Assembly (NCBI GenBank): GCA_036245525.1
Contig: BTPG01000008.1
Location: 31,229,812 to 31,293,811 of the forward strand
Direction: 5' to 3'
Origin: Semisulcospira habei
Taxonomy: Eukaryota; Mollusca; Gastropoda; Semisulcospiridae
DNA: 64,000 bases
A program made the position numbers and the translations under genes. Under the pieces are notes generated by a model. The model was not told the origin of the DNA. It did not search any database and was given only the letters and a program-made list of their open reading frames with translations. Below, in pieces: positions 32,057 to 43,296 of this stretch. Positions within the stretch are counted from its first letter, which is position 1. Every line of letters starts with the position of its first letter.

Positions 32057-33924
32057 TCATTGTGCATGACTTCTATTTGTGGGCGCGAGTGTGGCTGGCC
32101 AAGCCAGTCCTTGAGCCACACCTGCGAGGGCAATGGGGGCACTGGAACGTAGCTGTGGGGAGAGTCGACGCTGTCTTTCTGCGAGCTCTGGCACTGGTGA
32201 TCCGTTCGCGCCGATTGTGTTCAAAGAACGTGCAGGCTTTCCTGGTGGCGGCACGCCAGCCAGATCTGTCTTGTGCTTGTGCTTTAAGTTCCTTTACCGG
32301 GAAGACGCAGTACTTGAGGCTGTCTTTTATGTAGTCTTTGAAGCGTTTCTTTGGCCGTCCTTGCTTCCTGTGGCCTTTTAAGAGTGCACCATACAGGAGT
32401 TGGCATGGTATGCGAGAATCATCCATGCGTATGACATGAACTGTCCAGCGAAGTTGTGTAAGATCAAGGCTTCAACACTCACTAAGCCAGCATTGTCCAG
32501 GACTTCCAGGTTTGTCACCTTGTCTTGCCATTTGATGCCATGAGTGAGCGCAGGGATCTTATGTGGAAACGTTCAAGCTGCTTAAGGTGCTTTATGTACA
32601 GCGTCCATGACTCACAGCCGTAGAGGAGGCTGGGGAAGACTACTGCCTTGTAGACTTTGATCTTGGTGGAGAGTTTGACGTTGTTGTTATTCAACACACG
32701 AGTACGCAGACGACCCAGGGCTTGCTGGCTTTGCTGATGCAACCTGCGATTTCCCTGTTGATAGTACCGTCAGAAGAGATGATGCTCCCCAGGTACCTGA
32801 AATGGTCGACAGTCTTCAGCTCGGTGCCTTCGATATACACTTTGGGTGGGGGTGCTCTTGTGCCTGGGGCTGGTTGGTGCAGGACCTCGGTCTTGTTGAG
32901 ACTGATGGTGAGGCCAAACAGTCGAGAGGCTTCCGAGAACCTGCCATCAGCGCACAGTCATCGGCAAACAGCGCCTCAAGGATCAGTCTCTCGATGGTCT
33001 TGCTCCTGGCGTTCAGTCGACGGAGGTCGAAGAGAGAGCCGTCTAGTCTGTACTTTAGGTACACTACCTTCTCAAGGTCGCGTACTGCATGGGTCAGGAC
33101 ACACGCGAAGAACAGTTTGAACATCACGGGGGCAAGAACACAACCTTGTTTCACACCGTCGGAAATGTCGAAGAGTGCGGATGTGTCGCCGTTTGACTGG
33201 ACAACTCCTACCATTCCATCATGGAAGAGGCGGATGATGTTGGTGAACTTCCTGGGGCAGCCCAGCTTTGCGAGGATGACCCAAAGCGCTTCTCTGTTCA
33301 CGGTGTCGAATGCTTTGGTCAGATCTATGAAGACAGCGTAGAGGCCCATGTGCTGCTCAATGCATTTTCCTGGACCTGTCTCACAGAGAAGACCATGTCG
33401 ACTGTGCTGCGGCCGGGTCTGAAGCCACACTGAGCCTCTGGGACTGCTTCCTCAGATACAGAGCTGATCAGGCGGTTGAGGATGACTCTCGCGAGCATCT
33501 TGCCAGCAATGGACAAGAGCGAGATCTCTCGGTAATTGGCACAGTCTGCTTTGCTGCCCTTGTTCTTGAACAGAGAGACGATTGTAGCATCTCTAAATTC
33601 CTGCGGCATGTTCTCCTCTGCCCAGATGCATGTCAGAATGTTGAAGAAGGCGTCAAGGGTCTCAGGTCCAGCTGCTTTGAAGAGCTCTGCGGGGATGCCG
33701 CCCATGCCTGCAGCCTTGCCGGAGCTAGTCTGGTTGATCGCTTTCTTGACCTCGTCCAGGGTAGTGCGGGGGGTCAAGGTCATCCAGTGTCGGCTTCTGG
33801 GGAATCATGTCCAGGGGTTGACAGTGGAATGCAGGTTCAGTAGATTTGAGAAGTGTTCTCTCCAGTGCTCAGTGTGTGTGTGTGTGCGCGCGCGCGCGAA
33901 ATATTTCTGTTTATTATTATTATA

Positions 33925-33968
<44 letters not shown>

Positions 33969-35800
33969 CCTCTCTTCTTTTTATTTTTATTTATTTGTCA
34001 TGTTATCTTTTCTGCTGTTATATTTATTTTAAATGTTATTAAGGACAGACGTGTAAAAAGGCTTGCGTGCCTACTGTCTTCATCCTTAGAAAATAAAGTT
34101 TCAATTCAGTTCAATTCAATTCAGTGATGCTGACTTTGTCCTTCAGCAAGGTGAAGCCGTCGGAAGAAAAGAGAGGGGTTGTGCTGGGTCTGGCAGGGCC
34201 GTAGACAGCTTTCATAGCGCTGAAAAACTCTTTGGAGTTGTTGGATTCAGCAAAGTGTTCAAGTTCTTTTGCCTTGCTGTCCCACCAGGTGTCCTACATG
34301 TTGCGGAGCTCTCTCTCTGGGTTTTTCTCTGGAGGTGTTTGAAGCGGTCTTTCTTGGACAAGGAGTTGATGTCGTTCTGCCACTCGATGAAGGCACTGCG
34401 CTTTTGCCCCAGTAGCTTGTTGATCTCTTCATTGTTCTCATCGAACCAATCCTGGTGTACCCTCTGCTTGGGTCCAGGCACGTCTTTGGCAGAAACCGTC
34501 ACCATCCCCTTGAACTGGTTCCACATTTCAGTTGGGTTGCCAGACCATGGGCAGTTAGCAGGTCATCAAGGTGGGACTGGAAGTTTTCCTTGACGTCCGG
34601 GCGCTTCAGCTTGGCCAGGTTGAATGAAGGTTGGGTGAGCTTCGGCCTCTTCCTGTGTGCTGGTGCATTGTGCAGGTTGAGGACAAACCGCACCAGCCGA
34701 TGGTCGGTCCAGCACTCTGCTCCTTGCATGGCTCTGGTGATTCTGACTGTATCCAGCTGGCGGACAATGACATAGTCTATGAGATGCCACTGCTTGGACC
34801 TTGGATGCATCCATGTTGTCTTGTACTTACTAGCCAGCCTGAAGAGGGTGTTGGTGATGGCGAGTCCATTCTCAGCGCACGTCAGCAGCAGCAGGCCATT
34901 GCTGTTCATCTTGCCCAGCCCGTGTGGGCCCATCACTCCTTCCCAGCAGTCACCTTCGCGCCCAACTCGAGCATTGAAGTCACCAAGCTCGATGAGTTTT
35001 GTCACTTGCAGGAGTGGACTTCAGGAGGGAGTTGAGGCTCTCTTAGAACGCCTCCTAGGCGCTGATGATAGTGACGTGTCGTGTGTGGGAGATGGGGAAA
35101 CGGAGCTTCATCACTCGTTCGCTGATGCCAGTGGGAAGAGAAGGCAGCTGTCGGAGGAGCGTGGTGCGGATGGCGAAGCTAACTCCGTTTATCCTGTCCT
35201 CGTTCTCAGCTTTGCCCTTCCAGAAGAAGGTGTACCCACCCTCAGGTTCACAGATCGAACCTTCGTCAGCAAATCTGGTTTCACTAAGAGCCGCAATGTC
35301 GATCTTATATCTCGCCAGCTTCCTGGCTATGAGGGCTGTTCTTCTGTGTGGTCTCTGCGTCTGATCTCTGTCCAACAGGGTTTGTACGTTCCACGTACCG
35401 AGAATAAGTTTCTTTCTTGGTTTTTTGTTGTTGTTGTTGTTGTTTTTGACCGCATAAAAGGGTTAAACCGCCAGCCGCGGTAAGCTGACCGGTTTGGTGT
35501 AGGGCAGGCAATGTTTGGAACACCTTTTCTAGTTCCCTCCCTTACTAGGGAGAGCAGTGCTGTTCTGAAGAGGGCTGCTCAGTCGCCTGGGATGCTGCCG
35601 AACTTACTGCTGCCCCTGGTACAGGGAAGAGCGACCACTAGTCCACAGGCCGCCTACGTGCAGGTTCGGAGCTACGACTCCCAGTAGTAACCTCAACCTG
35701 GCGGTTCGCCCGTTCCTCATCGCAGCAGGGCTTCTGGAGGAGGCAAAAGAAAAAAAGAAGATGAAGAAGCAGATTTGGTGAAGATGAAGATCCATGCACA
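32057..35800 (-). pseudogene. APE-type LINE related to 13430-17332, heavily degraded
   Basis: On the minus strand: 5' region to about 35400; endonuclease in two frames (35375-35055 with 'ALIARKLARYKIDIAALSET', and 35005-34499 with '[20 protein letters not shown]', 'WTDHRLVRF'); a linker part at 34526-34120; then reverse transcriptase pieces at 33783-33325 ('GKAAGMGGIPAELFK', 'LFKNKGSKADCANYREISLL') and 33430-32816 ('FIDLTKAFDTVNREALW', 'GVKQGCVLAPVMF', 'LFADDCALMAG'), 32742-32515 ('VFPSLLYGCESWTLY') and 32426-32073 ending in 'FQCPHCPRRCGSRTGLASH'. Domain order and the terminal finger match the other copy. Several frameshifts and stops, and a later insertion at about 33880-34123, show it is dead. 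Confidence 0.88.
33880..34123 (+). mobile_element. SINE-like repeat with microsatellite head, inserted in a LINE
   Basis: GT/GC and (TTA)n tracts are followed by 'acgtgtaaaaaggcttgcgt', 'ctactgtcttcatcc' and 'aataaagtttcaattcag', ending in TTCAA repeats. The same body occurs inverted at 48775-48990. It interrupts the reverse transcriptase gene of the degraded LINE. Confidence 0.75.
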
Positions 35801-35933
35801 AAACCTGCGCGTGAAGGGGAAGTATTCAAGGAGGGGGTTTCACCTATAATGGGGGGAGGGGGGGGGGGAGTCGTCTCTCGAAGGTTAGAGAGTAGTCCAC
35901 CAGTATAGGTCCCCACTTAGACACTCAACTCTC

Positions 35934-36550
35934 AAGCATGTTCTTAATTAAACAAACTTTTGATCGGCAAACCTAGATCGGAGAAGATCGGCGATCTTTT
36001 GGTTTGTTTCTTAATTGAAGTTGAACGAACCTAGGCGAACTTCAGCAAACCAGGTTAGCCATGGTTTTCTTTCTTAACTGAAGTTCTTGATTCGGCGTAC
36101 TTACTGTCTGCGAAGGTGTTCAAAATGGCTGCCGCTATGCCGCTTCGCGATTTGGACGATTTTTGTTTTTGTACTCCTTGCAGTAGCGATCCCACAAACA
36201 GCGTTCCGCCTCCCACAAATCAATAAAAAATAGGTCTTGTTCTTCGCACGAGTGAAATATCGCCGTCCGCCATAGTTGTTTAAATCGGTAACTATCTTCT
36301 TATCTCCAACGCAGAAGAGGGTAAAAGTTTTGACCAATCAGAGAAAAGGTTCGCCTTGGTTTGCTCAACGCGTTTAGCGAACCTTTTCCGACAGCGAACT
36401 ATGGTTTGACGAGGTTCGTGAACTACTTCGAACTAGGTTCGCCGTATCTTTAGATCGTCCAATTAAGAACCAACCTGGTTTGTGCGTGATCGTGAACTCT
36501 AGTTCGTCAGAGTTTGCGAACTAAAGTTTGTTTAATTAAGAACATGCTTC
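35934..36550. mobile_element. 617-bp DNA transposon with 27-bp inverted ends
   Basis: Ends 'aagcatgttcttaattaaac' onward match their inverse perfectly for 27 bp. The interior is full of GTTCG/CGAAC motifs ('gcgaacttcagcaaacc', 'gacgaggttcgtgaac'), likely subterminal binding repeats. No transposase is encoded; a non-autonomous element of unknown superfamily. Confidence 0.8.
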
Positions 36551-36674
36551 ACTTGTGGCTCCACGTCTTACAGTACTTCTGGACAAAACGACTAACTTGA
36601 CTTACAAAGTTGATGTCAAATGGAAGACTTTTCTGCTCTTCTTCGCTTTGCATGCAGACGAGTCAGTTCTTCCG

Positions 36675-36990
36675 CTAACCCCTTAACTGTTGGGGTAAAG
36701 GCGAACGATTCCCAGTGCGCAAAGACCATCGGGCCGACATCGGCCGCCGTTAGCCCGCGCTTGACTGTGCGCGGGCCAACGCTGGCCGACGTCCGCCCGA
36801 TGTCCTTGCGCGCATTGGGTACCCAGCTGTAAGAGAATAAATCCCCATGAGGCTTTATGTCTCTTGTGAAGCTTATGATCTTCATGCCTGTTTTTGTCCC
36901 ATTTAAATCTAAGTTCTTCACGCAAATGTGGGTCAGCGTGCAGTCGTTCCAGACGCTAAAATTCGTGATCACTGGTAGCGAAGAGGTTAA
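36675..36990. mobile_element. Family B MITE carrying a nested family C element
   Basis: TAACCCCTTAACTGTTGGGG at left and CGAAGAGGTTAA at right, with 'aatccccatgaggctttatg' in the interior. The family C element lies at 36711-36820. Confidence 0.65.
36711..36820. mobile_element. Palindromic MITE, family C
   Basis: CCCAGTGCGCAAAG to GCGCATTGGG with 'gggccgacatcggccgcc' arms around 'ttgactgtgcgcgggcc'. Confidence 0.9.
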
Positions 36991-37122
36991 ACAAGGATCA
37001 GTAGAAACCTCTCAGTGTCACGGCACACTCCGTCACACGGACCTTGGTCAAAACAACATTGATTACTCGTTGTGTGGATACGTCATGTTTAGCAGTCCAA
37101 GCCCGCTGTGGGGCGGAGTTCG

Positions 37123-37295
37123 TTAACCCATAAAGCCCTGACACTATACGACAGGATGTGGATCGACCAAGGCGCCAAGCTATCCCGACTCTACCCTTGA
37201 ACTATGATGGTCGATCTGTCCCCATAACCATAATGTGGACTTCAGAGGACATGTCCAGCATTTAACAATTTCGTCCTCGGAGCTTAATGGGTTAT
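37123..37295. mobile_element. Family A MITE, centre deleted
   Basis: TTAACCCATAAAGCCCTGACAC to AGCTTAATGGGTTA; the left inner arm is missing so the hairpin is asymmetric. Confidence 0.8.
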
Positions 37296-38070
37296 GATGG
37301 GTTACGATAAAGTGAACCGCCCCTCCCTTCACCCCCCCCCCCCCACCTTCACCCCCCGCCCCACCCCCACACACACACACAAATACACCCCTCCCACCCA
37401 CCCACCCCCCACCCCCCTCCCCCCGTTGTCACGTTTATTTTTTTACGGTGCCTCCCTCCCCTCGTCTGGTAGATTTCGGATTCATGACCGGAACCGAGTG
37501 TGATTGGTGAGGAACGTGTTTGACGGTGGACTGCTATATTTTGGTGAGGTACATAAGAATAAAAAATACAGATTGTCCGAGTCCCTAACCCCCACCCGCG
37601 TCTGCCCTGGGGACTTGGGTGGGGTTAACTACTTTTTAGTTCCCAGGGTCACCCTGGTCAGCCCCACAGGGTGGGTTTTCCCCTCTATTCTGGGGCATGT
37701 GTTTCTGTCTACCCTTGGTCCATTTACCTGTATTTTCCTTTTTTAAACTCCCCCTACTGTCTGCGCTGCCTGCAGCTCTTGATATTGGATGTGTGTTGCT
37801 AGATGGTCTTGGGTTTATTTAGCGTATTAGACCGTCTGGCTACATACATTCAATATACTGTTTAGGTTTTTTTTCACGAGCAGTGCAGGCACGTCCTGAG
37901 AAAGTCTTGTTGCTGTCGGGACGTTAAGCAATGTACAACCAACCAACAACCAACCGAGTCCCTAGCGCGAACACTACAGTCAGTGATGTACTTTCGTTAT
38001 CGGTTGTGAGGCTTTCCTGGAAGCACCATTGCCTAATTCCTGAACTCCTATATCTTCACTGCTTTCCGTA
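37296..38070. other. No gene recognised; C-rich tract at 37331-37425
   Basis: A long C-rich run (CACCCCCC-type) with G-quadruplex potential on the minus strand, followed by unique-looking sequence with several short open frames and no domain. Confidence 0.5.
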
Positions 38071-38270
<200 letters not shown>

Positions 38271-38316
38271 GAAAAATTAGAACGCACTATGTCTACGCAT
38301 ACTCTTAGATTAGAAT

Positions 38317-38400
38317 GACGTCTACCGGGTCACCGTGCAAAGTTAGTTTCACCCCGTCTGTAAACGGGGAAACTAACTTTGCACAGTGACCCGGAAGTCA
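38317..38400. mobile_element. 84-bp hairpin element
   Basis: 'accgggtcaccgtgcaaag' and 'ctttgcacagtgacccgg' pair with few mismatches around an A/C-rich loop 'gtctgtaaac'. Confidence 0.75.
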
Positions 38401-39155
38401 AACCGAAGCTTTCTTTTTCAAATATTACTCTTGAATAGAGTTATTCAGAGGAAATGTGTGTACTAAGACTTATTTTTTTCAGTAAAATAACTTTTTGATA
38501 AAGCAGGAAAATGTTCTCTGCGTGCGGCATTCTTTCTTTTCTTTCTTCCAGCACTACCTATGACCTATTAACCTGCACGTGACCTGTGACGTGTTCATGT
38601 ATTTACAGCAACACGGGCAACCCTGTAGAATATTGGCCAATCCTTGCGGTCACGTGTCGTACATTTTTGTATGACCCTGTACATTATAGCGAGGGTATGC
38701 GGGAGATAAGAAAAACTACTCACAATACATTCGTTCGCAGTGAACAAAGAGTTCGTCATGTTGATAATGAAAATTCTTAAATAGTGAGAGACATTAACTT
38801 TGTTTCCTATCAAATTAAAGTTTGCTGTGAATTTGAAAGGGGCTGATGCTAAATCTGAACGGGTCAGCAAATCCGTTATACCGGCTGTCATTGTGAGTAA
38901 ACCTAACCGATGCGGCTAAAAAGCGCATTAGTTTACTATGCACTCACTCGGCAGTGACAGTAGTCACATCAGTGCTAATTGGGCCAGAGACCAGTGTGAC
39001 TGCGTATATCTCTCTCATTTTACTCGCCGTGTACCGTAAGTACGTAAAACGAGAAAATCAACAAATTTTATAATTCAGTTCGTTTGAACATAATAGACAC
39101 GATGTATCTAATGTGTCCGTTAATTGCTTTGTTTTTGTTTCATCGTTCCCCCGTA
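38401..39155. other. No gene recognised
   Basis: A/T-rich unique-looking sequence. Short open frames lack recognisable features. Confidence 0.5.
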
Positions 39156-39265
39156 CCCCATAGCAATAGGTCTTCGGGCCGTCAACGGCCGTAGTTGGCC
39201 TGCGCACGGCCGTGCGCAGGCCAACTGCGGCCATCGTCGGCCCGATGACTTTTGCGCACTGGGTA
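39156..39265. mobile_element. Palindromic MITE, family C
   Basis: 'cgggccgtcaacggccgtag' and 'gcggccatcgtcggcccg' arms around 'gcacggccgtgc', ending GCGCACTGGGTA. Confidence 0.85.
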
Positions 39266-39412
39266 GGAAGTACTTCGGTGTTTTTTTTTTTTCAAATCGC
39301 AGTGGAACAAGAAATATTTTAGCCGGCTAGGTGCGAAATATCAGGTGCGATGGATGCTCTTTGTATTATTGACAAAACAAACGTACACGATTTGTGACCT
39401 TAAAGATATCAG

Positions 39413-39414
<2 letters not shown>

Positions 39415-39479
<65 letters not shown>

Positions 39480-40262
39480 GGAAGATTTATAAGGCGCCTA
39501 TACATGGTAAGAAGCTCTAGGCGCCGTACATATGAACAAGGAAAATATTACACAAAAGGTGACAAAGCCACAAGTACAATTACACCGAAAACAGAAAATG
39601 ACTAATTACATGAACACTAATAATCAAGAAGCCACATGTACAATTACACAGAAGAACAGAAAATGACTAATTACATGAACACTGATAATCAAGATGGGAA
39701 AAAGATGGGTTTTAAGGCTGTGTTTAAAACTGGCACTAGACTCACTGTGTCTCAATGATTTAGGAAGATCATTCCAGGCTGATGGACCCTAGTAAGAAAA
39801 AGATCTCTGCCCAAATCCTTTAGTCCTTACTGTAGGAATACGAAGCATTTTATTGTCAGACGAACTGCGCAATTGCCTCGAAGGGATATAACAGTGAAGG
39901 AGCTCTGAGAGATAAGTGGGTCCAGTGCCAGAAAGAGAAACATGACAAATGGACAAGACTTTGTGTTTGACTCTCTCCTTCACTGGCAACCAGTGGAGAG
40001 TGTGCAGGATGGGGGACACATGGTCTGACTTTTTCGCTTTCATGACCAGACGTGCGGCTGAATTTTGGACTCTCTGGAGCCGATCAAATAGATACTGCGA
40101 GCATCCAGATAAGAGTGAGTTGGCATAGTCAATGCGAGACAGAACAAATGAACAAACCAGATAATGCACGTTGAAGTTTGTACTGACCATGATAGACAGT
40201 TCTAGGTTAGTGTCCGCTTGACCTGAACACACCGCCGCTAAGGAGGCATGCTTAGCAGGCAG
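39415..40262 (-). pseudogene. CR1/L2-like LINE, 5'-truncated 3' end
   Basis: The minus strand encodes the conserved C-terminal domain of CR1/L2/Rex-type LINEs ('SRIDYANSLLSG', 'RLQRVQNSAARLV', 'ILHTLHWLPVKERV', 'PSRQLRSSSDNKML', 'FGQRSFSY'). A TAG stop interrupts the frame between 'SFSY' and 'GPSAWNDLPKSLRHS', at a position that is normally read through in this domain. The 3' tail contains 'ggcgcctatacatgg' and ends in a (TAA)n tract at 39415-39478; another (TAA)n flanks the 5' break. Confidence 0.85.
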
Positions 40263-40266
40263 AACT

Positions 40267-40335
<69 letters not shown>

Positions 40336-40650
40336 GTCTATTTCGCTTATACGTATCGAGGTCGGATATAAAACAAAAACGTCGAATATATCAACACTTT
40401 TTCTGAGGTCCCGACAGCGGTCGCTTATCACAATCTTCGCATATAACAACAGGAAGAGATGGGTCCCTTGGCGATTTGTTATATCCAAAGTTTACGGTAC
40501 TACTGCTACTACTACTACTACTACTACTAATAATAATAATAATAATAATAATAATAAGTAATAAATCATTACTACTACTACTACAACTACTACTACTACT
40601 ACTACTACAACTACTACTACTACTACTAATAATAATAATAATAATAATAA
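40263..40650. repeat. (TAA)n and (ACT)n microsatellite cluster
   Basis: TAA repeats at 40266-40333, then ACT/TAC and TAA repeats at 40499-40650, separated by about 165 bp of unique-looking sequence. Confidence 0.93.
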
Positions 40651-40726
40651 TATAACGAAGGTATTTAAAGCGTTTAATTCTAGAGATAGCTATTAGCTGA
40701 TACAGTAGAAAATTAAAACGCTAACA

Positions 40727-40744
40727 CACTCACACACACGCACA

Positions 40745-40784
<40 letters not shown>

Positions 40785-40890
40785 AACACACACACATACA
40801 CAAACAAACACACATACACACACATACACACGCACACACACACACACACACACATGCACACACATACACACACACACACACACACACGCA
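40727..40890. repeat. (CA)n microsatellite, interrupted
   Basis: CA dinucleotides with periodic TACA and AACA interruptions, ending in CGCGCG. Confidence 0.95.
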
Positions 40891-41075
40891 CGCGCGCATA
40901 CATGCACACAGATAGAGAGAGATGTTGACACAGAAACAATTGCTGATCCAGTTACAAGCGCATCGGCCAAGGTTTACTGCATACGGTTTTTGCGTCAGTA
41001 ACCCTGCCTACGCTGGGCGGAGCTCGTGTCTATCGTAACAACGAGCAATGGCAAGTGCAAGAGCTATTGCTCGTG

Positions 41076-41313
41076 TTAACCCATCACATCCTAATGCAGC
41101 TTTTAATTTTTTTTCATATTGTCCTATGAAGGCTAGATTACAGATCTGGAGATAGATCAACTGTTTTAGTTCAAGGGTTGTGCCGGCCAGAATAGCTTGG
41201 CGCCTCAGGCGCCAAGCCATTCTGGCACCACCCTTGAACTATCTTAGTCAAATCTATTTCAAGAAATGGGTGTATCAGAATGATAAGGTTTAAGCTGATG
41301 CCTAGGGTTTAAT
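41076..41313. mobile_element. Family A MITE, diverged subtype
   Basis: TTAACCCATCACATCC at left; hairpin 'cagaatagcttggcgcc' with 'ggcgccaagccattctg'. The right end is decayed near 'gggtttaa'. Confidence 0.8.
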
Positions 41314-41365
41314 TTAAAGAGCCTGTACAGATTTCCGGGGGCGTCGATATGAAATACTTAGACAG

Positions 41366-41404
41366 AGAGGGGGGGGGGGGGGGGGAGGGAGAGAGAGAGA
41401 GAGA
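41366..41404. repeat. G-run and (GA)n
   Basis: About 20 G residues followed by GA repeats. Confidence 0.9.
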
Positions 41405-41764
41405 TCCATCTGCCACGACCACAGGACCATGTCTGTCGTTACCTTAGTAACGTGTTTGTTTCAACCCTGCAAAATTCTGAGCCCAAAAAAGTGTTCTTAT
41501 TGTGCATGTACTCATGTCACCTGAACTATAACAAATTACATTTATAATCATTGGTTATCAGATCCACGTGTGAAATTTATAGCCTACAGACAAAGAGCTT
41601 AACTGATATGATCGAGCTGTCTACCTCGGCCAGCGTGCCGTGGGCCAAAGTGTAATCTACTAATGTTTTATTTTCTGGTGAACGAAGAGATTGTGCCATT
41701 TCCCCCAAAAATTTTTTTTACTAGACCCAAGATGCGTATGTAGGATCTTTGATTACACTATACA

Positions 41765-42024
<260 letters not shown>

Positions 42025-42027
<3 letters not shown>

Positions 42028-42377
42028 GACCAACTTCAAAACGATGGCCTCTGCGTACTGGGGGTGACTGCCAACGCCTAATTTCCAGGATAACGCAGCA
42101 GGGTATCAGTATGAGGGACACTCTTCTCTTATGGGTGTTCTAATGTTCCCAGCAGTTGGGTAGGAAAAAGTATCAGTGTGTTACAAGTAAGGTGTGAGAG
42201 ACTCAGTGTTTTATGAGTTTCTATGTCTTCTTACTGGTTTCAGGAGTTTGAACACTCATACTCAAATATCTCACGGTTTACTTTCACCAGAAGAAGTGTG
42301 CAGCTTGACCCCAATCAACACATGGAAAACAATCTCTTATCAGGCCATCAACACTAACTACTGATCGAATATCAGCC
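42025..42377. other. No gene recognised
   Basis: Unique-looking sequence between a microsatellite and a MITE. Confidence 0.5.
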
Positions 42378-42611
42378 TTAACTCGTTGAGTGTCGAGGAA
42401 ACATTGAACACGATCCAACTGCAAGAGACATTGATCCACATGAGCCCCCGCGTCTGCGGGGGCTCATGAGGATCTGTGCCTCTTGCTGAGTCCAGTTTGT
42501 ATCCATGTTTCTTGGAAGGCGTTGGCTTTTGGGCGTTGAATGAACCAAAACCAAGGTTTCAGAAACAAAAATGTGTGTACAGCATACGTACGGTAGCAGA
42601 GAAGGGGTTAA
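42378..42611. mobile_element. Palindromic MITE, family B
   Basis: TTAACTCGTTGAGTGTCGAGG to GAAGGGGTTAA with the 'gcccccgcgtctgcgggggc' centre. Confidence 0.92.
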
Positions 42612-42835
42612 TAATATCCGGCCCACACTGAACTGCAGAAAATCTAAAATTTGGAATGAAATGAGACCATCAAACAGAACATCATCTCAGAACCACGAGA
42701 AGGATCTTACACTTTTTAGGGAGTGCAATTAGTACCTGCAGATGTCACAGGCTGCCGTGTCTGCCCTCTGTTACTTTGACTAGAATCTCTTTCTTTCTGC
42801 AAACTCACAAACCAAAGATGGACAAAACAGTTATA

Positions 42836-42908
42836 TCCCCTGACCCCTTTCTTATGGCACCCAATCGCCTACAAGGCGATTGGGTGCCATAAGGAAGGGG
42901 TCAAGGGA
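42836..42908. mobile_element. 73-bp hairpin element
   Basis: Nearly perfect palindrome: 'gcacccaatcgcctacaagg' at the centre and CCCTTTCTTATGG outside. No second copy was noticed. Confidence 0.85.
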
Positions 42909-43296
42909 TCTAATGGTTTGTTTGTCAAGTGCTGAGTGCTTCCGCTTAGTATCTGTACTCCCTCTTGCGCAATTTATTTCAGCACATACAGTGCAACTGG
43001 ACTTCATAACATTTCATCGCTGGAAGCGTCAGCGTTTCCTGGCAAGTATCACACGCCAAAGGGATTCCTACGCCAGATAGACACGGGGTCACTTTGACGT
43101 GGAAAGCTGCTGGCGTAGGGGTCCTTCTAACATGTTTCACCGTCCTCATGTTATCTATCAGCCACATGCTCAGCATCAGTATTCAGTGTAGTCGTTGACT
43201 ATTGCACTGATCTTTAACTTGGCAGATATTGTACATGTCCATGTTTTTTTCTTATTTTGAAGCTCTTTTTGCCACACAACGATAACGTAAATCGCC

